Source of the DNA: Planctomycetota bacterium
GTDB taxonomy: Bacteria > Planctomycetota > Planctomycetia > Pirellulales > Thermoguttaceae
NCBI GenBank assembly: GCA_030612765.1
Contig: JAUWNG010000012.1
Span: 1-47,188 of the forward strand
Reading direction: 5' to 3'
DNA length: 47,188 bases
Shown here: in pieces, positions 23,030 through 33,682 of the stretch
Position numbering within the stretch: position 1 is the first letter of the stretch
Layout: every line of letters starts with the position of its first letter
Translations under genes and position numbers: made by a program
Notes under the pieces: generated by a model
What the model was told of the DNA's origin: nothing
The model's input: only the letters and a program-made list of their open reading frames with translations
Databases searched by the model: none

Positions 23030-23280
23030 CTAGGCTTCTTCCTCTTCTTCGTCTTCATCCCAATCATCATCGTCCCAGTCATCGTCATCGTCATCGTCCC
23101 AATCTTCATCCTCGTCCTCATCCTCGTCTTCGTCTTCGTCATTGACCTCCTCCCACGGTTCATCGTCGAGGTCTTCGTCCTCGTCCTCGTCCTCGTCCTC
23201 GTCTTCGTCATCGTCATCGTCGAAATCGTCGTCGTAGTCTTCGCTGTCGAAGTCCTCCTCATCGTCGTCCTTGTCTTCGG
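23030..23280. repeat. Low-complexity TCGTCATCC-type tract encoding the acidic tail
   Basis: Trinucleotide-like runs of TCG/TCC/TCA (GAC, GAG, GAT on the coding strand) cover about 250 bp. On the plus strand the same tract gives an open frame rich in Phe, Val and Ile, which is a shadow. Confidence 0.85.
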
Positions 23281-24166
23281 ATTGGGCGAGGATGGTTTGA
23301 TTGCCGTACCGATCATCGTCTTGGGGTTCCACGATGGAGGCGTTGCGTTCGCCGGCAAGGGCTGGCCGAGTTGTTATGGCGATGAGGGTTTTCACTTTCT
23401 CCTCCTCTTCCGCTACTGGGGATTGAATGGATTGGTTCGAGATATTGGGATTGGAATCGGACGGACTATCTTGGCCGGCTGGTGTCGGCCCATGGTTTCG
23501 TAGTATCTCGGCCCTGGACAGTTCGTCAAGGTGTCGCAGACCGAAAATTTGCAGGAATTGTTTGGTTGTGCCGTAAAGGAATGGCCGGCCGAGTTCGCTG
23601 GATCGCCCCGCAATTCGCACAAAATCACGTTCGACGAGTTGTCGCAGGACTTCGCCCGATTGTACCCCTCGAATGGCCTCGATTTCCACCCTTAGGACCG
23701 GTTGCCGATACGCCACGACCGCCAGGGTTTCCATGAGGGAGGCGGAAAGACGGATTTCCACCGGCACGGAATACAGCCGCCGCAGCCAGGGTGCGAACTT
23801 CGGGCGGGTCATCAACTGGAAACCGCCCGCCACCTCCTCCACGCGAAACGCCCGCTCTTCCGTATCATATCTTCGGTTCAAGGTCCGAATAAATGTACGC
23901 GCTTTCGTGCCGTCCGCCAAGCCGGCCAACTGGGCTAGTTTTCGGCTGGTTTGGGGCTGCCGCGAAAGAAAAAGAATCGCTTCCAACCGTGAAATGTGGT
24001 TTTCGACCGCCACGCCACCCCCATCATGGTGGCGTGCGCCGACCGGCAAGCCCTTTCGGACGCCAATGTTACCCCAGAAAAAACCCGCCCCGGCCGCGAT
24101 CGGGTGTCGATAGCGCGTCGCCACGCTCCCCAACCGCAGCGCGATGGTCGAAAGATTCGATTTCAT
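23030..24166 (-). CDS. scpB: Segregation and condensation protein B with a long acidic tail
   Basis: Residues about 55-225 of the 378-residue product are ScpB, a winged-helix kleisin partner of SMC in chromosome segregation: HISRLEAILFLSRQPQTSRK, LSASLMETLAVVAYRQPVLR (141-160), IEAIRGVQSGEVLRQLVERD and FLYGTTKQFLQIFGLRHLDEL. The tail from about 297 to the end is nearly all Asp and Glu with a few Trp (EDWDDDDDDDWDDDDWDED), coded by GAC/GAG low-complexity DNA. The start is uncertain: ATG 24166 gives 378 residues; GTG 24013 (VAVENHISRLE) gives the usual ScpB N-terminus and has a G-rich stretch before it. scpA is not in the window. Confidence 0.88.
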   Translation of the reverse strand: MKSNLSTIALRLGSVATRYRHPIAAGAGFFWGNIGVRKGLPVGARHHDGGGVAVENHISRLEAILFLSRQPQTSRKLAQLAGLADGTKARTFIRTLNRRYDTEERAFRVEEVAGGFQLMTRPKFAPWLRRLYSVPVEIRLSASLMETLAVVAYRQPVLRVEIEAIRGVQSGEVLRQLVERDFVRIAGRSSELGRPFLYGTTKQFLQIFGLRHLDELSRAEILRNHGPTPAGQDSPSDSNPNISNQSIQSPVAEEEEKVKTLIAITTRPALAGERNASIVEPQDDDRYGNQTILAQSEDKDDDEEDFDSEDYDDDFDDDDDEDEDEDEDEDEDLDDEPWEEVNDEDEDEDEDEDEDWDDDDDDDWDDDDWDEDEEEEEA

Positions 24167-24232
24167 GGAAGCCAAACTAATCTCGTCCAGGGGCTTTTGG
24201 CAAGCCCAATTACAGGGCGGAAGGCGGAAGAG

Positions 24233-24362
24233 AATGAAGACAAGGAGACAAGGAGAAGGGGAGACAAGGAGAAGGGATATCTATCACCAGCCGGCTTCTC
24301 CTTGTCTCCCCCTCTCCTTATCTCCTTGTCTCCTTATCTCCCTGTCTCCTTGTCTCCTTTCC
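24233..24362. repeat. GGAGACAAGGAGA tandem repeat with inverted partner
   Basis: Purine-rich units GACAAGGAGACAAGGAGA (from 24238) face pyrimidine-rich units CTCCTTGTCTCC (to 24360). The right half is the 3' end of the coding region at 24284-24916 and gives it a tail of RRQGD/ERGRQGE type; the TGA stop lies in the loop. Confidence 0.85.
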
Positions 24363-24916
24363 ACTTGCCTCAGTACCTGCAACATGGCCTGAAGCGGATC
24401 GGCATCGGCGGCCTCGAAATAGCGGGTGAAATCCGCATTGCCGCCGATGGCCATCTTGCACGAGAAACGGTAAAGTTGGCGTTGACTGCCCCACGACTCG
24501 AGCAAGTAATATGACGCTCCCAGTTCCCGGAGCCGAAGTTGAATATCGTCGAATCCCATTGGGACATCCGGCACGGCCGCGGCCGCCTCCGCCGGTGCGG
24601 CGGGGGCGGCCGCGTCCTTGCGGACCCCGGTTTCGGACGGTCCGGCCATCCTACGCCGGGCACCACTGCTGGACAAGCCAGCAGTGGCTCCCTCTTTCAA
24701 CAGGCTGCTAGGACAAGGCGGCGCGGACCGGCCTGTCTCGCCGTTTACCCCCTGCGTGGAGGCCGACGCCGATGTCAACATGGGTGGCCAATCGAGGTTC
24801 CGGAACTTATCGAGTATTTCGGACCACGACGTTCCAGACATTGCCGCCGCCGTGATTCCTACCGCGCACGCCAACATCGTAAACGCCCGAAATGCCGTGG
24901 TTGCCGATGATTGCAT
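24284..24916 (-). CDS. Hypothetical exported protein built partly of repeats
   Basis: The 210-residue protein begins with a signal-like segment (ATTAFRAFTMLACAVGITAA). Its only likely conserved part is residues about 115-185 (FDDIQLRLRELGASYYLLES, QLYRFSCKMAI, FTRYFEAADADPLQAMLQVL), a pattern I have seen in small planctomycete exported proteins but cannot name. Residues about 69-86 derive from half of a family A repeat, and the last 24 from the GGAGACAAGG repeat. AGGAGG stands eleven bases before the ATG at 24916. It lies upstream of scpB on the same strand, with no evident link. Confidence 0.65.
   Translation of the reverse strand: MQSSATTAFRAFTMLACAVGITAAAMSGTSWSEILDKFRNLDWPPMLTSASASTQGVNGETGRSAPPCPSSLLKEGATAGLSSSGARRRMAGPSETGVRKDAAAPAAPAEAAAAVPDVPMGFDDIQLRLRELGASYYLLESWGSQRQLYRFSCKMAIGGNADFTRYFEAADADPLQAMLQVLRQVERRQGDREIRRQGDKERGRQGEAGW
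24660..24712. repeat. Family A repeat, half copy 3 (in a coding gene)
   Basis: GCACCACTGCTGGACAAGCC through TTTCAACAGGCTGCTAG is the right half of the family A palindrome; the left half is missing or diverged. It is read in frame by the minus-strand gene as LLKEGATAGLSSSGA. Confidence 0.8.
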
Positions 24917-25068
24917 TGCTGGCAACGCCTCCTAACCCAAAAAAATCGTCCTCGGACTCGCCCTGTCAGAAGGCCGAATGATAACGATTTCTGGGGGTTT
25001 TGGGCAACGGCAATTCGGCGGCCGTCCGATAGCTGACATCTTTCGCCGGCCTCGTGTACAATCCTCGC

Positions 25069-26385
25069 ATGGAGCCGATCTATCTCGACCACAACGCCAC
25101 TACTCCAACCCGCCCGGAAGTGGTGGAAGCCATGGCCCGATGCCATGCCCGGCACTATGCCAACCCGGCCAGCCGGCATCGACCCGGCCAGCAGGCAAGG
25201 CGGGCATTGGACGACGCCCGGGAAAAAATCGCGGAAATCCTCGGCGCCGATCTGTCTCCGCCGCGCCGCGATCGGCTGACCTTTACCAGCGGCGGCACCG
25301 AGGCCAACAATCTGGCAGTGCTCGGCATCGCACTGGCCGACATTTCACCTCTCCCCGTGGGAGAGGAGCAGGGGACGAGGATTTCCCCTTTCCCTGTGGG
25401 AGAGGAGCAGGGCATGAGGATTTCCCCTCTCCCTGTGGGAGAGGGGCAGGGGGTGAGGGCTTCTCTGCCCGGCCGGATCGTCATCTCGGCCGCAGAACAT
25501 CAGAGCGTCATCGAACCGGCCGAACACCTCTTGGAGCAAGGTTGGCGGATGGACGCCTTGGGGCTGACTCCCCAGGGCGTAGTCCGACTGGAACAGTTGC
25601 CCCCGCTGCTTGCCGCGGATACCCGGCTGGTCAGCGTCCTGCTGGGCAACCACGAAACCGGCGTCCTCCAGCCGATCGAACAACTGGCGGCCATCTGCAA
25701 CCGCGCCGGAGTCCCCATGCACACCGACGCCGTCCAGGCGGTGGGTAAAGTGCCGGTCAGCTTCCGCACGCTGGGAGTGGCCGCCATGAGCCTCTCCGCC
25801 CATAAGTTCCAAGGACCGCCGGGCGTCGGGGCACTAATTATCAGGAATGACGTGCGGATCGAGCCGCTGATGTTCGGCGGGCATCACCAATCGGGCCTGC
25901 GGCCGGGCACCGAGCCGGTCGCCTTGGCCGTCGGCATGGCCACGGCGCTGGAGCTTTGGCACAAGGAGCAGCAGCGGCACGCCCGACGACTGACCGCGCT
26001 CCGCGATCGTTTCGAGCGGCAGTTGCGGGCGGAACTGCCGGATGTCGTTTTTCACGGCCTCCGCGCCGAGCGGCTTCCCCAAACCAGCAGCGTGGCATTC
26101 CCCGGCCTAGACGGCGAAACGCTGCTGATGGCCCTGGACGTTGCGGGCGTGGCCTGTTCGATCGGCGCGGCCTGTTCCAGCGGCGCGACGGAGCTATCGC
26201 CGACGCTCCGGGCGATGGACCTGCCGAAGGAACTGGTGGCCTCTTCGCTCCGTTTCAGCTTCGGCGCGACGAACACGGAAACGGAGATCGACGAGGCGGT
26301 CCGTCGGATCGTGCGTGTTTGCCGCGAGTTGGGCGGCGCTGACGGGGTTGCCCCCAGTTCATTTAGCCTCCCCACTTCCATTTAG
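25069..26385 (+). CDS. Cysteine desulfurase (NifS/IscS family)
   Basis: The 438-residue PLP enzyme takes sulfur from cysteine for Fe-S clusters or thiolation. It starts MEPIYLDHNATTPTRPEVVE. Also present are TFTSGGTEANNLAVLG (71-86), ISAAEHQSVIEP, MHTDAVQAVGKVPV (217-230), the PLP lysine in SLSAHKFQGPPGVG (Lys246) and the catalytic cysteine in GAACSSGATELSP (Cys369). Residues 92-130 are three tandem 13-residue units (ISPLPVGEEQGTR type) from family F repeats, inserted before RIVISAAEH. The last residues (SFSLPTSI) and the TAG stop come from a family B repeat. The ATG at 25069 is preferred over an in-frame GTG at 25054. No iscU or other Fe-S gene is adjacent. Confidence 0.93.
   Translation: MEPIYLDHNATTPTRPEVVEAMARCHARHYANPASRHRPGQQARRALDDAREKIAEILGADLSPPRRDRLTFTSGGTEANNLAVLGIALADISPLPVGEEQGTRISPFPVGEEQGMRISPLPVGEGQGVRASLPGRIVISAAEHQSVIEPAEHLLEQGWRMDALGLTPQGVVRLEQLPPLLAADTRLVSVLLGNHETGVLQPIEQLAAICNRAGVPMHTDAVQAVGKVPVSFRTLGVAAMSLSAHKFQGPPGVGALIIRNDVRIEPLMFGGHHQSGLRPGTEPVALAVGMATALELWHKEQQRHARRLTALRDRFERQLRAELPDVVFHGLRAERLPQTSSVAFPGLDGETLLMALDVAGVACSIGAACSSGATELSPTLRAMDLPKELVASSLRFSFGATNTETEIDEAVRRIVRVCRELGGADGVAPSSFSLPTSI
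25342..25458. repeat. Family F repeats, three tandem 39-bp units inside nifS-like gene
   Basis: Units start at 25342, 25381 and 25420, each ATTTCNCCT..CTCCC-GTG-GGGAGAG followed by GCAGGGG-type sequence. Because 39 is 13 codons, the frame is kept. The units differ at several bases, so the expansion is not very recent. Confidence 0.92.
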
Positions 26386-26508
26386 CCCCCCGTGAACACA
26401 CGGGGGGCATGGTCGACATGCGTTCGGGTAGTGCCCCCGGTGTATTCACCGGGGGCTAAATGATGCTCGTTGATATTTAGCCCCCCGTGAATACACGGGG
26501 GGGCACGG
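26359..26508. repeat. Family B repeat cluster, copy 4
   Basis: A partial arm CATTTAGCCTCC, a full pair (CATTTAGCCCCCCGTGAACA with ACGGGGGGC, then CCCCCGGTGTATTCACCGGG and GGCTAAAT) and a third arm ATTTAGCCCCCCGTGAATAC follow each other. The TAG at 26383-26385 is the stop codon of the cysteine desulfurase gene. The cluster separates it from the converging gapA. Confidence 0.85.
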
Positions 26509-26530
26509 CCGAAACCGACTTCACGGGCAA

Positions 26531-27990
<1,460 letters not shown>

Positions 27991-28128
27991 AAGGCAGCCA
28001 GCAGAAAATGAACTACCAGTATGGCGGACTGTAGGACGGATTTCCTAATCCGTCCAGTGCGACGTACAACTGGTGGACGGACTAGGAAGTCCGTCCTACG
28101 GGGTAGGTGATTTTCTGCGGGCTGCTAG
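27991..28128. repeat. Family C compound repeat, copy 2 (about 138 bp)
   Basis: An outer arm AAGGCAGCCAGCAGAAAATG and its partner GATTTTCTGCGGGCTGCTAG enclose two GTAGGACGG hairpins in inverted orientation. It is nearly identical, but inverted, to the copy at 30016-30152. The TAG in its end is the stop (28125-28127) of the DUF1207 gene. Confidence 0.92.
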
Positions 28129-29321
28129 AAATCGTACCAGAGACCGACGCCGATCTGTTCCTCGAAGGTGTTGTAGAACTGCGTCTGGTCGCTCATACCG
28201 TTGAAATACTGCATTCCGACGCGGCAGAGATGGCCGGTGCAGCCGCGCCACTGCCAGCCGGATTGCACGGTCATGTTGCCGCCGAAATCGTTTGCCTCGC
28301 GCAGGTGAGCATTGACGGCGAAGAACGGAGCGCCCCAGCCGCCGGTTGGTTCGGCGGGGCTGAAGTCGACACCGAACTGGAACTCCCAGGGCTTCGCGCC
28401 GCCGTCGGTGCTGAACGCCCAGTCCGCCTCCGAATACAGACGCAGGTTGGGACTAAGATAAATCGCCATACCCAAAACCATCGCGTCGCGGACGTAGTTG
28501 ATCCGCGAGTAGCCGGGATGTCGAACCATGAACTCGTCGCCCAGATGCGAACTGAGGTGGTAGTAAGCCAACTTCGCCTCCCAACAGCCGCGGCGAGTCG
28601 TCAGCGGAATGCCGAAGCGGTAGTCGGCCGAGACCAGGTCGCGACTGTTATCGAGGTCCATCCGCGGGAAGGCGGCCCCTTCAAAGTCCAACTGCCAGCC
28701 TTGCGGCCAGAGGGCGTTGTCGGTCCCGTATCGCAGGATGCCCACCCGGCCGCCGAGCGTTGCGTCCCACATCCAACGTTCATTGCGCATCCGGACCCAC
28801 TGGCTGGCGATGCGCGGCTCGCGACCGCCGGCCAAGTACGATTTATACATCAGGCCGGAAGGCACAATCTGCCAAGTCCAAGGCTCGTCGTAGACCAGTG
28901 CGGGATCGACGTAGGCGTTGGCGTCCAACGTTTGGGTGGCGGTCATGGCGTCTGAGTTGCCGTACGGCGCGTATAGCGGTCCGGGATCCTCGTAGGACGC
29001 ATGCACCGCGCCGCCGGTGACCGAGGTCGATATCCCCGGCAGCACATCATCGTATGGCGACAATGCCGGCGCGCCGACGTCGGACGCAGTAGCCGCGGAC
29101 GTGGAGGGATATGTCGAAGGATACGTGGAAGGATACGTGGAAGGATACGAAGGATACGTCGAAGGATATACGGCCGGTGCGACGCTGGGCGCCATCCGTT
29201 GCGGCGGCGTGGGGTACACAGGAACCTGTTGACCAAAGGCCGACGCGGCCAATTCCAGCAGCATTGCCCCACACACCGATCCGACCAACACAAAAACCAA
29301 CGGAAAGCGACCAGAAGGCAT
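28125..29321 (-). CDS. DUF1207 outer-membrane-type protein
   Basis: The 398-residue protein has a signal peptide (PLVFVLVGSVCGAMLLELAA, cleavage near FGQQ at 29-32), then a spacer of YPST units at residues 52-74, and from about 148 the DUF1207 domain: WTWQIVPSGLMYKSYLAGG, EPRIASQWV, WQLDFEGAAFPRMDL and ending QIGVGLWYDF. Alternating aromatic strands and the terminal Phe suit an outer-membrane barrel, common in planctomycetes. GGAG lies ten bases before the ATG. The stop codon is within a family C repeat. It is divergently placed to the SpoIIAA-like gene. Confidence 0.82.
   Translation of the reverse strand: MPSGRFPLVFVLVGSVCGAMLLELAASAFGQQVPVYPTPPQRMAPSVAPAVYPSTYPSYPSTYPSTYPSTYPSTSAATASDVGAPALSPYDDVLPGISTSVTGGAVHASYEDPGPLYAPYGNSDAMTATQTLDANAYVDPALVYDEPWTWQIVPSGLMYKSYLAGGREPRIASQWVRMRNERWMWDATLGGRVGILRYGTDNALWPQGWQLDFEGAAFPRMDLDNSRDLVSADYRFGIPLTTRRGCWEAKLAYYHLSSHLGDEFMVRHPGYSRINYVRDAMVLGMAIYLSPNLRLYSEADWAFSTDGGAKPWEFQFGVDFSPAEPTGGWGAPFFAVNAHLREANDFGGNMTVQSGWQWRGCTGHLCRVGMQYFNGMSDQTQFYNTFEEQIGVGLWYDF
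29101..29170. repeat. 12-bp tandem repeat encoding YPST units
   Basis: Units of CGTGGAAGGATA and variants (CGAAGGATA with one 3-bp shortened unit) repeat five to six times. In the minus-strand gene they encode YPST, between the signal peptide and the DUF1207 domain; copy number is likely to vary. Confidence 0.85.
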
Positions 29322-29641
29322 GGCGAAAATTCTCCGAACCGGATACTAGAAGAGGTAGTAAAAGAGGGGAGCAGTGTAGCGATTTCCGCGATCCGATGGG
29401 AGGCCGATTCTTTGTCGATGCAACTCCTTGTGTAACAACGAGTTGCGGATTTTCCGCCCCCCCGCGTCCATTCTTTGCCGTTGACATCTTCTATACTCAA
29501 TGTAGGATGGCCGCACGTTTATGGTTTGCCGTCCTGCTTTTCACGCACGGGATATTGGCTTGAACCGATTTTCGGCTGCGAAAAGAGACCGGCTCCCGGT
29601 CTGGGAGCGGATGATATTATTTCCGAGGAAAGGATGAAATT

Positions 29642-30007
29642 ATGATCGAGCATCGAATAATAGAAGGCAAGGGGATAGTGGTCGTCGAGCCGATCTCGTC
29701 GCTGTCGTCCGGGGATTTTCGCTGCCTGAGCGAAACGGTCGACGCCTATCTGGCCGAGCATCCCACTATCCGCGGCCTGCTGATTCACTCCAAGGAATTC
29801 CCCGGCTGGGAAAGTTTCGCGGGCCTGACGGCCCACATTCGTTTCATCAACGACCACCATCAGAAGGTCGAGCGCGTGGCGCTGGTCACCGACAGTTCGA
29901 TGGGCTCGATGGCGAAGACGCTGGCAAAGCATTTCGTCTCGGCCGAAGTCCGCCACTATCCTTACGCCGATCTCGACGACGCGATGGAATGGCTCGAGTC
30001 CGAGTGA
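29642..30007 (+). CDS. SpoIIAA-like (STAS-fold) protein
   Basis: The 121-residue protein shows the SpoIIAA-like pattern: IIEGKGIVVVEPISSLSSGD, TIRGLLIHSKEFPGWESFAG (residues about 42-61) with the typical FPGWE, HIRFINDHHQKVERVALVTD and AEVRHYPYADLDDAMEWLES at the end. Members bind lipids or act as small regulatory proteins; the phosphorylated serine of true SpoIIAA is not evident. AGGATGAAATT precedes the ATG. Its upstream region 29322-29641 is shared with the divergent DUF1207 gene and shows no other gene. Confidence 0.85.
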   Translation: MIEHRIIEGKGIVVVEPISSLSSGDFRCLSETVDAYLAEHPTIRGLLIHSKEFPGWESFAGLTAHIRFINDHHQKVERVALVTDSSMGSMAKTLAKHFVSAEVRHYPYADLDDAMEWLESE

Positions 30008-30015
30008 CTCGTGTC

Positions 30016-30152
30016 TTAGGCAGCCCGCAGGAAATCACCTACCCGTAGGACGGACTTCCTAGTCCGTCCACCAGTTGTACGTCGTACTGGACGGATTAGG
30101 AAATCCGTCCTACAGACCGTCGTACTGGTAGTTCATTTCCTGCTGGCTGCCT
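30016..30152. repeat. Family C compound repeat, copy 3 (inverted to copy 2)
   Basis: TTAGGCAGCCCGCAGGAAAT opens and AGTTCATTTCCTGCTGGCTG closes the element, with two GTAGGACGG hairpins inside. Read as its complement it matches 27991-28128 almost base for base. A further fragment GCCTGCGGGCTGCCTTCCTG follows at about 30177. Confidence 0.92.
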
Positions 30153-30260
30153 TAATCCGAAAGAGTCAAGAAAAAGCCTGCGGGCTGCCTTCCTGAAGCG
30201 TCAATATCTCCATTTTTCTCCTCACTGCCCATCCGCTGCTTTCGCGGCTACAATGGCGGC

Positions 30261-31781
<1,521 letters not shown>

Positions 31782-31812
31782 GAGGCGTCTCCAGACGCCG
31801 ATTGATCGAGCT

Positions 31813-32046
31813 TCATGCCTCGGCCGCCGTCAAATGCACTTCCTCCGCCGCGACCAATGCAATCGCATAGCGAATGCAGGCATGGATGTCTTCCAGCGTT
31901 AATTCGGGATAATAGTCCTCGATAATTTTCTCAAAGGAAACACCTTCATCCAAAAGTTCCAAGACATTTTGCACGAGTATCCTGGTGCCTGCCACGCAAG
32001 GCTTGCCAAAGTGGATTTGGGGATTGACCGCAATTCTTTCGACCAT
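31813..32046 (-). CDS. DUF433 family protein (antitoxin-like)
   Basis: The 77-residue protein has the DUF433 pattern: NPQIHFGKPCVAGTRILVQN (residues 8-27), VLELLDEGVSFEKIIEDYYP, and LTLEDIHACIRYA. It is a small winged-helix-like domain, usually the antitoxin half of a pair with a PIN-like DUF5615 toxin. No such toxin lies next to it, so it is an orphan here. An AAGGAAAT stands a few bases before the ATG. Confidence 0.85.
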   Translation of the reverse strand: MVERIAVNPQIHFGKPCVAGTRILVQNVLELLDEGVSFEKIIEDYYPELTLEDIHACIRYAIALVAAEEVHLTAAEA

Positions 32047-32118
32047 CTTGATTTCCTTTCTGAGGAGCCTACCATAATTCTTACCGAATCGGCGTCACAA
32101 AGCAATGGCGATGGCTAT

Positions 32119-32200
32119 GTGGGGCGGGACAAGCGTGGCGTAGCCCCACTAAAAACGAGAAAAAGCATGGTGGGACTGCGCTACGCTTGTCCCACCCTAC
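32119..32200. repeat. Family D repeat, copy 2
   Basis: TGTGGGGCGGGACAAGCGTG opens and CTACGCTTGTCCCACCCTAC closes the pair. The left GTAG has become GTGG, while the right element still ends in CCCTAC. It lies between the DUF433 gene and the sigma-54 activator gene (gene-free 32047-32277). Confidence 0.85.
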
Positions 32201-32277
32201 TTTCTTCTGTAAAGTGGAATAAGGCAATCGGCCGAAGAATGCGGCCGTTTTAAGACGCTTCTTGGGGAAAACCCGGC

Positions 32278-33597
32278 ATGTGTGCGGTGGATAGTCGAGA
32301 TGTTGTCCTGGATTCGATCAACGACGGCGTGTTCACCGTCGACGACCGGTGGCGGATCACCTCCTTCAACCGCGCCGCCGAGCGGATCACCGGCGTAAAA
32401 CGCGAACAGGCCTTCGGAAAGCCCTGTTGCGAAGTGTTCCGGGCGAGCATCTGCGAAACCGCCTGCGCACTGCGCGAAACGCTGAAAACCGGCCGGCCGA
32501 TCGTCAATCGGGCGATCTACATCCTCGACGCCCGCGGCAACCGCGTGCCGATCGGCATCTCCACCGCCGTCTTCCGGGACGCAGAGGGAAACGTCCTCGG
32601 CGGCGTCGAGACCTTCCGCGATCTGAGCCTGGTCGAGGATCTCCGCAAGGAAATCGAGGCCGGCTATAGCTTCGGCGACATCGTCGGCCGCAGCCGGGCG
32701 ATGCGCCAGGTGTTCGAGCTTGTGCCGCGGATCGCCGAGAGCGACAGTTCGGTGTTGATCGAGGGGGCCAGCGGGACGGGCAAGGAGCTTTTCGCCCGGG
32801 CGATGCACAACCTTTCCCGCCGCCGCAAGAAGCGGTTCGTGGCCGTCAACTGCGCGGCGTTGCCCGACACGTTGCTCGAGTCCGAATTGTTCGGCTACAA
32901 GGCCGGGGCGTTTACCGACGCGCGGAAGGACAAGCCCGGCCGGTTCGCCCTGGCCGACGGAGGCACGCTCTTCCTGGACGAGATCGGCGACGTCTCGCCG
33001 GCCATGCAGGCCCGGCTGCTGCGCGTACTGCAAGAACGGGTGTACGAGCCGCTCGGCGGCGTCGAGCCGGTCGAGACCGACGTCCGGCTGATCGCCGCCA
33101 CGAACCAGGACCTGACCTCGCTGGTCGAAAAAGGGACGTTCCGCGAGGACCTCTTCTATCGCATCCACGTCATCCGGCTGAAGCTGCCCGCGCTGCGCGA
33201 CCGGCGGGAGGATATCCCGTTGCTGGCCGAGCATTTTATCGCCAAGTTCAACCGCTTGCAGGGCAAGGACATCGCGGGCCTCTCGGACGAGGTGCTTGCC
33301 CGGCTGATGGAGCACGACTATCCGGGCAACGTCCGCGAGTTGGAAAACATCATCGAGCACGCCTTCGTGCTTTGCCGAGGCGCGTTGATCGAGCCGGCCC
33401 ATCTGCCGCCGCAACTTCGTGGTCCGGCCGAGGAACAGTCGCCGAGTCTCGCCGGCATGACGTTGCAGGCGATGGAGCGGCTGTTGATCGCCGACGCCTT
33501 GCGGCGCAACGACGGCAACCGCGCGGCCGCCGCCCGACAGTTGGGCATCAACCCCAGCACACTCTTCCGCAAGATCAAGTCGTTGGGGATCGAATAA
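32278..33597 (+). CDS. PAS-domain sigma-54 interaction (AAA+) transcriptional regulator
   Basis: The 439-residue protein has an N-terminal PAS domain (11-115) with cysteines at 50, 51, 60 and 64 (KPCCEVF, ICETACALRETL). The AAA+ domain covers 133-365: Walker A EGASGTGKE (162-170), Walker B GTLFLDEIGD (229-238), sensor LIAATNQDL and FREDLFYRIHVIRLKLPALR. The C-terminal Fis-type helix-turn-helix is NDGNRAAAARQLGINPSTLF (411-430). The GAFTGA loop that touches sigma-54 reads GAFTDA (210-215), with Asp for the second Gly. There is no receiver domain, so control is probably by the Cys-rich PAS sensor. No target operon is obvious next to it. Confidence 0.92.
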   Translation: MCAVDSRDVVLDSINDGVFTVDDRWRITSFNRAAERITGVKREQAFGKPCCEVFRASICETACALRETLKTGRPIVNRAIYILDARGNRVPIGISTAVFRDAEGNVLGGVETFRDLSLVEDLRKEIEAGYSFGDIVGRSRAMRQVFELVPRIAESDSSVLIEGASGTGKELFARAMHNLSRRRKKRFVAVNCAALPDTLLESELFGYKAGAFTDARKDKPGRFALADGGTLFLDEIGDVSPAMQARLLRVLQERVYEPLGGVEPVETDVRLIAATNQDLTSLVEKGTFREDLFYRIHVIRLKLPALRDRREDIPLLAEHFIAKFNRLQGKDIAGLSDEVLARLMEHDYPGNVRELENIIEHAFVLCRGALIEPAHLPPQLRGPAEEQSPSLAGMTLQAMERLLIADALRRNDGNRAAAARQLGINPSTLFRKIKSLGIE

Positions 33598-33610
33598 ATC
33601 TGATTGTTTA

Positions 33611-33664
33611 GGCGGTGTCCACTTCGGCCTGGCCGATGGCGTGGAAGTATCGCCCGACGATTAG
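33611..33664 (+). pseudogene. Remnant of a DUF1559 gene, internally deleted
   Basis: The 17 codons GGVHFGLADGVEVSPDD plus TAG match the C-terminal end of the intact DUF1559 protein at 34297-35367. There, AHFGLADG is followed after 23 residues by a second ADG and VEVLPD. In the remnant, the two GCCGA-GG sites (LADG and MADG) are fused, as expected from a deletion between short direct repeats. Nothing else of the gene remains. Confidence 0.6.
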
Positions 33665-33682
33665 GGTTGTTTGGCAAGGCTC

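Noticed and set aside
22790-23503. Plus-strand open frame of 237 codons rich in Phe, Val and Ile
   Set aside because: It is the complement of the Asp/Glu tract of scpB; the membrane-like composition comes only from the low-complexity DNA.
32197-33414. Minus-strand frame of 405 codons opposite the sigma-54 activator
   Set aside because: Shadow of a complete regulator; composition is Asp/Arg/Gln-rich with no motif.
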